From: an uncultured Eubacteriales bacterium
Lineage (GTDB): Bacteria > Bacillota > Clostridia > Oscillospirales > Oscillospiraceae
Assembly (NCBI GenBank): GCA_902492005.1
Contig: CABUJV010000012.1
Location: 1-50,805 of the forward strand
DNA length: 50,805 bases
Direction of reading: 5' to 3'
Part shown: one piece after another, positions 1 to 7,825 of the stretch
Position numbering within the stretch: position 1 is the stretch's first letter
Layout: every line of letters starts with the position of its first letter
Translations under genes and position numbers: made by a program
Notes under the pieces: generated by a model
What the model was told of the DNA's origin: nothing
Databases searched by the model: none
The model's input: the letters and a program-made list of their open reading frames with translations, nothing else

Positions 1-6
1 TGCCAT
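1..6 (-). CDS. Start of the next division-cluster gene (partial)
   Basis: Only an ATG and one further codon lie inside the window, reading leftwards. An AAGGAG ribosome site six bases upstream supports a real start. In mraZ-rsmH-ftsL clusters the next gene is normally a class B penicillin-binding protein (FtsI/SpoVD), so that is the expectation from gene order; no protein sequence is visible to confirm it. Confidence 0.45.
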
Positions 7-53
7 GCCGGTCTCCTTGTCAAATCGCCGCGCGGGCGCTTCCAGAAAGAGGA

Positions 54-86
54 GGGCGTAAGAAAATACACCATTTTCTTACGCCC
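54..86 (-). terminator. Strong hairpin after the ftsL-like gene
   Basis: A perfect 14-bp stem (54-67 with 73-86) and a 5-base loop lie between the ftsL-like gene and the next gene start. The minus-strand tail is only moderately U-rich, so it may terminate partially or attenuate transcription into the penicillin-binding-protein gene rather than stop it fully. Confidence 0.6.
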
Positions 87-134
87 CGCTTTATCTCTCT
101 CGTTATTAGGACTTGATGAACAATATGTGCCGAC

Positions 135-698
135 TCACTGGAAATATGCCTGAAAACCGCTCAAAATCTCCCTGGTCCTGTCCAAGAGACCGCCTTTTTC
201 CGTTCCGCCCTCGGGCTGGTAGCGGACCACGGTGTCGGGCTCGGACATGTCCAGCATCACGATCTGCCCGCTCTGGGGCTTGGTCATGGAGCCGTCCGCC
301 GTCACCTGGGCCTCGATGGCCGACAGATCGAAGGCCAGATCGTACCGGGCCATCAGCTTGGACTCCTCGGTCTTCAGAGTGTCCAGCTCGCTGCGCAGGC
401 TCACCACTTGGTCGGACACCACGGTGAGCTGGACGTAGCTCATCATCACCAGTGCGGCGAACACACCCACGGCCAGGAAGCCCACCACGGCGAAGATCGA
501 GATCCGGCCCTGCTCCCGGACCTGTACCTTGGGGCGGGCGACGGCGCGCTGGCGTGTGCGTACCTTTGGCTGCGGGCGGAGGACCTCCGCCCCTCCCCGC
601 TCCGCGGGACGGCGGACCGGCTGGGCATAGGCCGGATCATAGGCCACGTTGCCGTAGGACTGATATCGGGTTCTTCTTCCGGCCGCAGCTGCCGCCAT
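135..698 (-). CDS. ftsL: FtsL-like septum formation protein
   Basis: A 187-residue bitopic membrane protein. About 65 basic and proline-rich residues precede one membrane helix near residues 67-90, followed by a short coiled coil (SLRSELDTLKTEESKLMARY) and an extracytoplasmic tail. That is the FtsL/DivIC architecture, in which the protein bridges FtsB/DivIC-type partners to the septal peptidoglycan synthase. Primary sequence in this family is poorly conserved, so the call rests on topology and on its place directly after mraZ and rsmH. The ATG has a GAGGAG site ten bases upstream. The basic cytoplasmic tail is longer than in classic FtsL. Confidence 0.75.
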   Translation of the reverse strand: MAAAAAGRRTRYQSYGNVAYDPAYAQPVRRPAERGGAEVLRPQPKVRTRQRAVARPKVQVREQGRISIFAVVGFLAVGVFAALVMMSYVQLTVVSDQVVSLRSELDTLKTEESKLMARYDLAFDLSAIEAQVTADGSMTKPQSGQIVMLDMSEPDTVVRYQPEGGTEKGGLLDRTREILSGFQAYFQ

Positions 699-718
699 GG
701 GTCGTCAACTCCTCGTGT

Positions 719-1663
719 TTACAATTTCTCCGCCAAGCGCAGCTTGGCGCTGCGGGCTCTCGGGTTTTCCTTTAATTCCGCTTCCCCGGGCAGGATGGGC
801 TTGCGGCTCACCAGCCGCACCTGGGGCGTCTTGCCGCAGACGCACACGGGAAAGTCCGGCGGACAGGTGCAGCCCTTGGCAAAGGCCGCCAGGGCGTTTT
901 TCACGATGCGGTCCTCCAGAGAGTGGAAGGAAATGACCGCCAGCCGTCCCCCCGGGGACAGCCGGGGCACCGCCGCCCGGAGCATCCGGTCCACCGCCGC
1001 CAGCTCGTCGTTGACCGCGATCCGGATGGCCTGAAAGCTGCGCTTGGCCGGGTGCTGCTTCTCCCGCAGGGCCTGGGCGGGCATGGCGCCGCGGATGACC
1101 TCCACCAGCTCCAGCGTGGTGCCGATGGGCTTGTCCGCCCGCCGGCGGGCGATGGCCCCCGCGATCTGGGGGGCGTAGCGCTCCTCCCCGTACTGCCAGA
1201 GGATGCGCTTGAGCTCCTCCTGGGGCCACTCGTTGACCACCACGGCGGCGGTCAGGGCCTCGGAGCGGTCCATGCGCATGTCCAACGGGGCGTCGTGCAT
1301 ATAGGAAAAGCCCCGCTCCGGGTCGTCCAACTGGGGGGAGGACACACCCAGGTCGAAGAGCATTCCGTCAAAGGGCCCCAGTCCTCTGCCGTCCAGCAGC
1401 TCCGCCAGGTCCCCGAAGTTGCCGTGGATCAGCTCCACCTTGTCCAAACAGCCGGCCAGCCGGTCCCGGGCGGCGTCCAGCGCCGCCTGGTCCCGGTCCA
1501 GGCACACCAGGCGTCCGGCGTCCAGCCGCTTTACGATCTCCCGGGAGTGGCCCGCCCGGCCCAGGGTCCCGTCCAGATAGAGACCGCCGGGGCGGATACG
1601 CAGCCCCTCGATGCACTCGTCCAGCAGGACGGGGCGGTGGGAATAGGTCTGTCCTTGTTCCAT
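719..1663 (-). CDS. rsmH: 16S rRNA (cytosine1402-N4)-methyltransferase
   Basis: At 314 residues this is full length for RsmH/MraW, which N4-methylates C1402 of 16S rRNA in the P site using S-adenosylmethionine. The N-terminal HRPVLLDECIEGL block, the SAM-binding LDGTLGRAGHS motif, the FDLGVSSPQLDDPERGFSY block and the C-terminal ISFHSLEDRIVK motif are all present. It starts one base after the mraZ stop codon, with GGAGCTGTGAC upstream of its ATG, so the two are almost certainly co-transcribed and translationally linked. It is the conserved second gene of the division cluster. Confidence 0.97.
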   Translation of the reverse strand: MEQGQTYSHRPVLLDECIEGLRIRPGGLYLDGTLGRAGHSREIVKRLDAGRLVCLDRDQAALDAARDRLAGCLDKVELIHGNFGDLAELLDGRGLGPFDGMLFDLGVSSPQLDDPERGFSYMHDAPLDMRMDRSEALTAAVVVNEWPQEELKRILWQYGEERYAPQIAGAIARRRADKPIGTTLELVEVIRGAMPAQALREKQHPAKRSFQAIRIAVNDELAAVDRMLRAAVPRLSPGGRLAVISFHSLEDRIVKNALAAFAKGCTCPPDFPVCVCGKTPQVRLVSRKPILPGEAELKENPRARSAKLRLAEKL

Positions 1664-1664
1664 G

Positions 1665-2087
1665 TCACAGCTCCAAAGAGTCCATCAGCGCCGCCATCTT
1701 CTCGGGAGTCATCTCTTCCTCTTCGGCGTTCCAGCGCTCGGCGCTCCAGATTTCCGCCCGGTCGTGGACGCCGATGATGACCACGTCCTTGCCCAGGTCG
1801 GCATATCTGCGCAGCCGCTGGGGCAGAACGATGCGCCCCTGGCTGTCGGGCACGCACTTGACGGCGTTGGCAAAGAGGGAGCGCATGGCCTTGGATTTGC
1901 TCACCGGCAGGGAAGCAAATTTCTCCGTAAATCGGTCCCAGCTCTCCTGGGGATAGACGGCCAGGCAGGTGTCCACGCCCATGGCCAGATAGAACGAGGC
2001 GCCCAGCTCCTCCCGGAGCTTAGCGGGGATGAACAGCCGGCCCTTGGCGTCGATGCTGTGCTCATAGGTGCCGGTGACGCTCCCCAC
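1665..2087 (-). CDS. mraZ: Transcriptional regulator MraZ
   Basis: A 140-residue MraZ protein with two AbrB-like halves: YEHSIDAKGRLFIPAKLRE near the N terminus and DSQGRIVLPQRLRRYA in the second half. MraZ forms a ring-shaped oligomer that binds repeated short boxes upstream of its own operon and tunes division and cell-wall genes. The start is GTG, chosen because a GGAGGGAG site lies nine bases upstream and the family motif starts soon after. The C-terminal tail is acidic. The 5' leader carries five box repeats, consistent with autoregulation. Confidence 0.95.
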   Translation of the reverse strand: MGSVTGTYEHSIDAKGRLFIPAKLREELGASFYLAMGVDTCLAVYPQESWDRFTEKFASLPVSKSKAMRSLFANAVKCVPDSQGRIVLPQRLRRYADLGKDVVIIGVHDRAEIWSAERWNAEEEEMTPEKMAALMDSLEL

Positions 2088-2100
2088 GCTGGTTCACTCC

Positions 2101-2147
2101 CTCCACTTTACCCCATTTAGGTTCCACTTTACTCCATTTCACTCCAC
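2101..2147 (-). promoter_or_regulatory. MraZ-box operator: five repeats of RTGGAGTAAA type
   Basis: Read on the minus strand, five copies of RTGGRR (at 2142-2147, 2132-2137, 2122-2127, 2111-2116 and 2101-2106) are spaced 10, 10, 11 and 10 bases apart, so they lie on one face of the helix. MraZ is known to bind tandem TGGNN repeats of this spacing. They lie between the promoter and the mraZ start codon, the expected place for autorepression. Confidence 0.85.
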
Positions 2148-2157
2148 CAGTATGTTC

Positions 2158-2186
2158 AGTATAAAGGGTTTGTCACAAAATTGCAA
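2158..2186 (-). promoter_or_regulatory. Sigma-A promoter of the mraZ operon
   Basis: Minus-strand TTGCAA (2181-2186) and TATACT (2158-2163) are separated by 17 bases. The predicted start of transcription lies just upstream of the MraZ boxes. Confidence 0.8.
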
Positions 2187-2411
2187 GAGTTTGTACCAGC
2201 TTTTTTCACCAAAAATACGGAATTTTTCGAGGAAAATCAGCCCTTTTCGGTATAAAAACAAATGTTCGGCATTTTTCAGATTACAACCGGTTACACGGTG
2301 ATTTTCTGCAGTTCAAATGGAAAAGCACACATTATTGTATGACCAATTCCTTCCTCCCCCAGATATAGTGTCTGTGCAGGACGTTTTCCGCCGGCCGCCC
2401 GGAATTATCCA

Positions 2412-2440
2412 TTGTAAAGCCCTGGCAAATCCCGTATAAT
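2412..2440 (+). promoter_or_regulatory. Sigma-A promoter of malQ
   Basis: TTGTAA (2412-2417) and a consensus TATAAT (2435-2440) are 17 bases apart, about 55 bases before the malQ start. With the divergent mraZ promoter this accounts for the 400-base gene-free stretch 2088-2494; nothing else is evident there beyond AT-rich DNA. Confidence 0.8.
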
Positions 2441-2494
2441 GGTCTTCACAAGGCTTTCCCCCTCCCAAACCACATCTGATTGGAGGCGCGTCCC

Positions 2495-3979
2495 ATGACC
2501 GGACGTTCCAGCGGCATCCTTCTCCCCATCTTCTCTCTCCCTGGCGGCTACGGCGTGGGTTCCCTGGGAGAGAGCGCCCGAACCTTTGTGGACTTTCTCG
2601 CCGCGGCAGGACAGCGCTGGTGGCAGATTCTCCCGCTGGTGCCGCCGGGCAGCGGCGATTCCCCCTATATGTCCCCCTCCGCCTTCGCGGGCAACCCCTG
2701 GTTTCTGGACCTGGAGGACCTGGCCCGCGACGGCCTGCTCACCCCGGACGAGCTCCGGGAGGCCCGGTATCCCGACCCGGACCGGGTGAACTACCGGTGG
2801 CTGGCCGAGACCCGCCTTCCCCTGCTGCGCCGGGCCTGGGAACGGGGAAGGGCTGCCTGCCGGACGGAGCAGGACGCCTTTCTGCGCACGCAGGCCGGCT
2901 GGCTGCCCGACCACGCTCTGTTCACCGCCCTGCACGCCCATCTGGGCGCTCTGCCCCTGGCCCGGTGGCCGGAGCCCCTCCGCCGCAGGGACCCGGTGAC
3001 GCTGGAGCAGTACCGCGCCCGGCTGGCCGGCGAGATCGACTTTCAGGTGTTTTTGCAGTATCAGTTCTTTCGCCAGTGGACCGCCCTGCGGACCTATGCC
3101 AAGGCCAAGGGAGTCTCCATCCTGGGCGACCTGCCCATCTACGTCTCAGCCGACAGCGCGGAGGTATGGGCCCAGCCCCAGCTCTTCCAGCTTGACGAGG
3201 CGCTCCGCCCCAGGGCTGCGGCCGGCGTACCCCCCGACGCCTTCTCCGACGTGGGCCAGCACTGGGGCAACCCCCTCTATGACTGGGCCGGCCACAGGCA
3301 GGAGCTCTTTACCTGGTGGGTGCGCCGGATGGAACACGCCGCCCTGCTCTACGACGCGGTGCGCATCGACCACTTCCGGGGCTTCCACACCTACTGGTCC
3401 ATCCCCATGGGGGCCTCCGCCGCCCTGGATGGCCGCTGGGAGCCCGGCCCCGGCCAGGCTCTGGTGGACCACCTGCGCCAAAAGGTACCGGGTCTGGACC
3501 TGATTGCGGAGGATCTGGGCGATCTGGACCAGGCCGCCCGGGACTTTATCGCGGGCTCCGGCCTGCCCGGTATGAAGGTCCTGGTCTACGCCTTCGACCC
3601 CATGGGAGAGAGCGCCTATCTGCCCCACAACTGCCCGGCGGACGCGGTGGTCTATACCGGCACCCACGACACCCCCACCTTCGTCCAGTGGCTGTTTCAG
3701 GAGGCCAGCCCCGCCGAACGGGCTTTTGCCTCCGATTACCTGCGCCTCCAGGCCGGCGAGGGCTTCGGCTGGGGGGCCGTCTGCGGCGCCTGGGCCGCCC
3801 CGTCCCGGCTGGCCATCGCCCCCCTGCAGGACGTGCTGGGCCTGGGGGCGGACGCCCGAATCAACACCCCCGGCACCACCGGCCCCCACAACTGGTCCTG
3901 GCGGGTTCGTCAGGACGCCCTCAACCCCGACGTGTCCGGCCGGCTGAAGCACATCACTCGTACCTACCGCAGAGGCTAA
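2495..3979 (+). CDS. malQ: 4-alpha-glucanotransferase (amylomaltase, GH77)
   Basis: A 494-residue GH77 enzyme that transfers alpha-1,4-glucan segments between maltodextrins in the cytoplasm. The N-terminal SGILLPIFSLPGGYGVGSLG block, RIDHFRGF with the nucleophile Asp, LIAEDLGDL with the acid/base Glu, and YTGTHDTPT are all present. The ATG at 2495 is preferred over an in-frame TTG at 2480 because TGGAGG (2481-2486) is then a correctly placed ribosome site. It has its own promoter and is followed 15 bases later by yedF, an unusual partnership, since the downstream genes concern sulfur or selenium chemistry. Confidence 0.96.
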   Translation: MTGRSSGILLPIFSLPGGYGVGSLGESARTFVDFLAAAGQRWWQILPLVPPGSGDSPYMSPSAFAGNPWFLDLEDLARDGLLTPDELREARYPDPDRVNYRWLAETRLPLLRRAWERGRAACRTEQDAFLRTQAGWLPDHALFTALHAHLGALPLARWPEPLRRRDPVTLEQYRARLAGEIDFQVFLQYQFFRQWTALRTYAKAKGVSILGDLPIYVSADSAEVWAQPQLFQLDEALRPRAAAGVPPDAFSDVGQHWGNPLYDWAGHRQELFTWWVRRMEHAALLYDAVRIDHFRGFHTYWSIPMGASAALDGRWEPGPGQALVDHLRQKVPGLDLIAEDLGDLDQAARDFIAGSGLPGMKVLVYAFDPMGESAYLPHNCPADAVVYTGTHDTPTFVQWLFQEASPAERAFASDYLRLQAGEGFGWGAVCGAWAAPSRLAIAPLQDVLGLGADARINTPGTTGPHNWSWRVRQDALNPDVSGRLKHITRTYRRG

Positions 3980-3994
3980 AAGGAGGAATCGCTT

Positions 3995-4600
3995 ATGTCC
4001 CCGTTTATCGACGCCAAGGGCCAGCGCTGCCCCGTGCCCGTGGTCCTGGCCAAAAAAGCCATCGCCGCCGGGGAGACCGGCTTTACCATTGAGGTGGACG
4101 ACCCCGCCGCCGTGGAAAATCTGTCCCGGCTGGCCGACCATCAGGGCTTCACTGTCGCCGTCCGGGTCCTTCCCGGCGGCGGCCACGCCCTGGACTTCAC
4201 CCGCGCTTCGGGGGCGCCCGCCCCCACCGCCTGCCGGTGGGAGGCCGGCGCCCCCCTTTCCGGCCGGGGCTGCGCCGTCTTTGTGGGCCGGGACATCATC
4301 GGCTCCGGCGACCGGGAGCTGGGCGCCAACCTGATGCGCATGTTCTTCTACACCCTAGCCGAGGGGGACGCGCTGCCCGAGAGCGTGCTTTTCATGAACG
4401 ACGGGGTCAAGCTGCCCACCCTAGACGACCAGGTGGCCGCCCACGTCCAAACCCTCATCGACCGCGGGGTGGAGGTACTGGTCTGCGGCACCTGCCTCAG
4501 CTTCTACGGCCTGACCGAACGGCTCCAGGCGGGCACGGTGAGCAACATGTTCGACATCGTATCCCGGATGCGGTCCGCCGCCAAGGTTATCACCCTGTGA
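3995..4600 (+). CDS. yedF: Sulfurtransferase-like selenium metabolism protein YedF
   Basis: A 201-residue two-part protein. Residues 1-70 form a TusA/SirA-like domain with DAKGQRCPVPVVLAKKAI, including the CPxP motif whose Cys carries persulfide in TusA. The remainder is a DsrE/YchN-like domain with GSGDRELGANLMRMFFYTL and a second conserved-looking Cys pair region (VLVCGTCLSFYGL). This fusion is typed as YedF and is often found near selenium genes in Clostridia; the exact substrate is not established. Its stop codon overlaps the start of the next gene (GTGA), indicating coupling. Confidence 0.9.
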   Translation: MSPFIDAKGQRCPVPVVLAKKAIAAGETGFTIEVDDPAAVENLSRLADHQGFTVAVRVLPGGGHALDFTRASGAPAPTACRWEAGAPLSGRGCAVFVGRDIIGSGDRELGANLMRMFFYTLAEGDALPESVLFMNDGVKLPTLDDQVAAHVQTLIDRGVEVLVCGTCLSFYGLTERLQAGTVSNMFDIVSRMRSAAKVITL

Positions 4601-4866
4601 CGGAGCCGGACTACTGCCTGATCTCCTTCGCCTCCACCCATGCCGCCATCCGGGCCCGGCAGGCCCTGGCCGGGGTCTGTCCGGCGGTGGTCATGCCGGT
4701 GCTGCGGGAGATTTCGCTGGGCTGCGGTATGGCCCTCCGCCTTCTTCCGGCCCATCTTAAAGCCGCACGGGCTGCCCTGGCGGAGAGCGGGCTGCCCCGC
4801 GAGACCTACGCCTTTTACCGGGTGACCGGCTCGGGCAGCGCGCTGCGGGCTGAGCCGCTGGAATAA
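4597..4866 (+). CDS. DUF3343 putative Se/S carrier-like protein
   Basis: An 89-residue protein beginning with GTG inside the yedF stop codon region (GTGA overlap). It matches the DUF3343 pattern: an N-terminal YCLISFASTHAAIRA strand-helix unit, then PVLREISLGCGMALRL with a single central Cys in a GCG context, then a short helical tail. DUF3343 proteins are recurrent small neighbours of YedF and are proposed to be sulfur or selenium carriers, but no reaction is proven. Translational coupling with yedF supports a joint role. Confidence 0.8.
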   Translation: MTEPDYCLISFASTHAAIRARQALAGVCPAVVMPVLREISLGCGMALRLLPAHLKAARAALAESGLPRETYAFYRVTGSGSALRAEPLE

Positions 4867-4876
4867 GCGCAGAAAA

Positions 4877-4906
4877 GACGCGGGACCCCAAATGGGGTCC
4901 CGCGTC
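4877..4906. terminator. Bidirectional terminator between convergent units
   Basis: A perfect 13-bp stem (4877-4889 with 4894-4906) and a 4-base loop lie between the plus-strand malQ unit and the minus-strand coaD unit. The plus side is followed by TCTATTTGTTTT and the minus side by a T-run (TTTTCTGCG), so it can end transcription in both directions. Confidence 0.85.
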
Positions 4907-4921
4907 TCTATTTGTTTTCCG

Positions 4922-5443
4922 TTACTGTTCCGCCTCGGCGTCATAGACCGCGCGGCCCTGCGCCGCCGCAGCCCCACCCGCCGCACCGGCGGCGGCCGCC
5001 CGGAACCGGGCCCGGGAGCGCTTGATCTCTTCGTGGGCCTCGCTCACCGCCTCCTCCGTCCGGCGCAGAGCGTCCTCGCAGTACTCGTTGGCCGCCCGGC
5101 GCAGCTCCCGGCTGCGCTCCTCGGCCACCTTGACGATCTCGTTGGCCCGCTGTCTGGCCTGGGCCATCAGCTCGTCCTCGGCCAAAAGCTGCTTGGCCCT
5201 GTCCTCCGCCTGCTTGCGGATCAGGTCGGCCTCCCGCTTGGCGGAGGCGATATAGTCTGCCCTTGCCGCCAGCAGCTTCTTGGCCTCGCCAAGCTCCATG
5301 GGGAACTGCGCCTTGATATCGTCCAGCAGGTCCAGGGCCCGGTCCCGCTCAATGATGCACTTCTCACTGCTCAGCGGTACGCTCTTGGCCTCGTCGATCA
5401 TGGAAAAGAGCATATCCACCAGTTCTTCCACACCAGTCGCCAT
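4922..5443 (-). CDS. Coiled-coil protein of unknown function next to coaD
   Basis: A 173-residue soluble protein, mostly charged helix. Residues 1-45 look like a short ordered N-terminus (VEELVDMLFSMIDEAKSVPL), followed by about 100 residues of continuous Ala/Glu/Arg/Lys coiled coil and a flexible Ala-Gly tail. Similar proteins follow coaD in many Clostridia and are called ATPase-like or DivIVA-like only because of the coiled coil; no catalytic motif is visible here. Its ATG directly abuts the coaD stop codon, with an AGGAGGG site inside coaD, so the two are co-expressed. Function unknown. Confidence 0.75.
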   Translation of the reverse strand: MATGVEELVDMLFSMIDEAKSVPLSSEKCIIERDRALDLLDDIKAQFPMELGEAKKLLAARADYIASAKREADLIRKQAEDRAKQLLAEDELMAQARQRANEIVKVAEERSRELRRAANEYCEDALRRTEEAVSEAHEEIKRSRARFRAAAAGAAGGAAAAQGRAVYDAEAEQ

Positions 5444-5938
5444 CTATTTTTCCCTCCTGCTGTCGTCCATTTTCTTTTTTACGTCTTCGATAATCTCCCG
5501 AGGCAGGAAGTCGGACAGGTCCGCCCCATAGCGCACCATCTCCTTCACCACCGTGGAGCTGAGATAGGTGTACTTCTCATTGGAGGGCAGGAACATCGTG
5601 TCAATGTTGGGATTGAGCTTGCGGTTGACCACCGCCATCTGCACCTCGGCCTCGAAGTCGGAGAAGGCCCGCAGCCCCTTGACGATCACCCGGGCCCGGC
5701 GCTGCCGGGCGTACTCCGCCAGCAGCAGGGCGGAGGCGTCCACCTCCACGTTGGGAAGCTGCTTCACCACCCGCCGGATGAGCTCCACCCGCTCCTCCGG
5801 CGAGAACAGCCCCTTCTTCTGGGAGTTCACCATAACGCAGACGATGAGCTTGTCGAAGCAGCGGGCCGCCCGTTTGATGATGTTCAAGTGGCCCAGAGTC
5901 AGAGGATCAAAGCTGCCGGGATAAATGGCGATCTTCAT
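5444..5938 (-). CDS. coaD: Phosphopantetheine adenylyltransferase
   Basis: A 164-residue PPAT, which makes dephospho-CoA from ATP and 4'-phosphopantetheine in the penultimate step of CoA synthesis. The nucleotidyltransferase motif PGSFDPLTLGHLNII, the VKGLR motif and the C-terminal EKYTYLSSTVVKEM block are intact. The ATG at 5938 is preferred over an in-frame GTG six bases upstream because the AGGGGG ribosome site would almost touch the GTG. It lies after rsmD, a very common pairing in Firmicutes. Confidence 0.97.
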   Translation of the reverse strand: MKIAIYPGSFDPLTLGHLNIIKRAARCFDKLIVCVMVNSQKKGLFSPEERVELIRRVVKQLPNVEVDASALLLAEYARQRRARVIVKGLRAFSDFEAEVQMAVVNRKLNPNIDTMFLPSNEKYTYLSSTVVKEMVRYGADLSDFLPREIIEDVKKKMDDSRREK

Positions 5939-5980
5939 GGACACACGCCCCCTATGGGTTTTGAACTGGTCCGGAGACCG

Positions 5981-6526
5981 TCACACCGTGCGCCGGCAGG
6001 TGGTCAGCTTGATCTTGCCGTAGCGGTATTCCCGCCCCACCGCATAGGGGGCCGGCAGCTCCGGCAGGACCGTTTCCTGCGCACTTTCGCAGACTATTAT
6101 ACCATTTTCCGACACGATGTCAATCGCGGCAATGGTTTCCAGGGCCTTTTCCAGAAAACCGCTGGCGTAGGGCGGGTCCAGAAAGACCAGGTCGAACTTC
6201 TCCCGGCAGCCGGTGAGGAAGGCCAGATAGTCCCCCTGGATCACCCTGGCCCGGCCGGTAAAGCCGCAGTGGGCCAGGTTCTCCCGGATGAGGGCGGCGG
6301 CGTCCTTGCGCACATCCACAAAGACGGCGGACTCCGCCCCCCGGGACAGGGCCTCGATGCCGAGCTGGCCCGTGCCGCCGAACAGGTCCAGCACCTTCCG
6401 CCCCTCAATGTCGAACTGGACGATGTTGAACATGGACTCCTTCACCTTGTCGGTGGTGGGCCGGGTGTCCATGCCGGACAGCTCCTTCAGCCGCCGGCCC
6501 CGGGCCTCTCCTGTGATGACGCGCAT
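5981..6526 (-). CDS. rsmD: 16S rRNA (guanine966-N2)-methyltransferase
   Basis: A 181-residue Rossmann methyltransferase of the RsmD family. It shows the SAM-binding VLDLFGGTGQLGIEALSRGA segment, the FLDPPYASG motif (the NPPY-type catalytic loop) and the N-terminal RVITGEARGRRL signature. It methylates G966 of 16S rRNA late in 30S assembly. It sits 42 bases upstream of coaD on the same strand. Its start has GAGAGGCACCT upstream of the ATG. Confidence 0.95.
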   Translation of the reverse strand: MRVITGEARGRRLKELSGMDTRPTTDKVKESMFNIVQFDIEGRKVLDLFGGTGQLGIEALSRGAESAVFVDVRKDAAALIRENLAHCGFTGRARVIQGDYLAFLTGCREKFDLVFLDPPYASGFLEKALETIAAIDIVSENGIIVCESAQETVLPELPAPYAVGREYRYGKIKLTTCRRTV

Positions 6527-6550
6527 AGGTGCCTCTCCTTTTTCTCAAAT

Positions 6551-7825
6551 CTAGTCCGCCCTCCAGGCATACGCGGCCGCCGTGGCCTCCGGCACATTCC
6601 GATAGTCCCACTGGTGGTCGGTCTCCCGCAGATAGGCGCTGGTCACGTTGAAATAGCGGTGATGACTGCCGTTCTTGGCCGCGCCGGTGGGGTCATCCCA
6701 GGTCACGTCCACGCAGTACCACTCCCCGTCCAGCTTCACCATGTTCCAGGCGTGGTCCTCCTGGGAGCCGAAGGCCGCCCCGACCACGGTGATGCACTCC
6801 ACCCCGGACAGGTCCATCAAAAGCTGGAAGGTGCTGGAGTAGCCCAGGCAGTTGCCGTAGCCCCCCACCAGCATTCCCCAGGGGTCCCGGTAGCCGGTGC
6901 GGCCGCTGTGGTTGGGGTTGTCATACACCGTGCGGTCATAGCTTCCCCATTCCACCAGCCAGTCATGTACCGCCAGCTCCTTTTCATATTCGCTCATTCC
7001 CTCGGCGAGGACCTCGCCCAGCACCTCCCGGCACCGCTCCAGAATCTCCCGGTCCTTGCCGCTGAGGCCGCTGCCGTCTCCGCTCTCCCACGCCCCTTGA
7101 ATGGCGCTGGTGTCGTAGAGGTCCATCACGGAGACATTGGGCTGGACATAGGGCACGAAGCCGCTGACGTCCAGGTCCGGGTTCAGCACCCCGGTGGGGG
7201 TGGGCTCCGGCTCCGGCGGCGGAGCGGGGGGGCTTGCCGGCTCCGGCAAGGTCTGCGTGGGTTCCGGCGGCTCCGCAGGACTTGGAGCAGGGTCGGGGTC
7301 CGGCTTCTGCGTATGTACGGGGGCAAAGACCGTCTCTCCGCTCAGGGCGGCCTCAAAGGCGGCCCGGGCTGCGTCCATGTCCTCACAGACCAGCAGGGCG
7401 GCAAAGCGCCCGGCGGTCAGGACGGCGGCGCTGTCCAGCCGCTCCGCCTCCTCCGGGGCGTAGCCGAAAAAGTCCCCCTGGCGGCTCCGGCGGTAGGCCT
7501 CCAGAGTCTCCCCCGCCGCCTCGGCGGCGTCCCCGTCGGGCAGCAGCGCCACCGTGATCTCCCGGGCATCCATGCCGGAGGCGGCATACACCGCCCCTTC
7601 CTCCCAATCCTCCAGTCCGCAGAAGTCGGTCAGATGGCTGGTCAGGCTGTCCCCCTCCAGGATCTCCAGTCCCTCCGGATCGGGCTGGCTGTTCCAGACG
7701 GCCTGGGCCGCCTGCGCCGCGGTTACACCGGCGGCGGGCGTAATCTCCGTCCCGCCGCCCCCGCCGCATGCGGCTGAAATCAGGCACAGCATCAGCACAG
7801 GGAGCAGTACGCGCAGTCGTTTCAT
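6551..7825 (-). CDS. Lipoprotein with DUF4358-like and transglutaminase-like domains
   Basis: A 424-residue secreted lipoprotein. The signal peptide ends in a lipobox (LISAAC, Cys about residue 20). Residues 35-165 resemble the DUF4358 lipoprotein domain (VWNSQPDPEGLEILEGDSL). A long Pro/Glu/Thr linker at about 170-210 follows. The C-terminal half is a transglutaminase-like papain fold with a plausible triad: Cys in GNCLGYSSTF, His in EDHAWNMVKL and Asp in YCVDVTWDDP. Such domains usually act as peptidases or peptide-binding modules at the cell surface. Its ATG overlaps the uvrC stop codon (ATGA). This domain combination is uncommon. Confidence 0.85.
   Translation of the reverse strand: MKRLRVLLPVLMLCLISAACGGGGGTEITPAAGVTAAQAAQAVWNSQPDPEGLEILEGDSLTSHLTDFCGLEDWEEGAVYAASGMDAREITVALLPDGDAAEAAGETLEAYRRSRQGDFFGYAPEEAERLDSAAVLTAGRFAALLVCEDMDAARAAFEAALSGETVFAPVHTQKPDPDPAPSPAEPPEPTQTLPEPASPPAPPPEPEPTPTGVLNPDLDVSGFVPYVQPNVSVMDLYDTSAIQGAWESGDGSGLSGKDREILERCREVLGEVLAEGMSEYEKELAVHDWLVEWGSYDRTVYDNPNHSGRTGYRDPWGMLVGGYGNCLGYSSTFQLLMDLSGVECITVVGAAFGSQEDHAWNMVKLDGEWYCVDVTWDDPTGAAKNGSHHRYFNVTSAYLRETDHQWDYRNVPEATAAAYAWRAD

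Noticed and set aside
4892..7777. A 961-codon open frame on the plus strand
   Set aside because: It runs antisense to coaD, rsmD and the lipoprotein gene, which have clear family motifs. Long antisense frames are expected in DNA this GC-rich, and its translation shows no recognisable domain.
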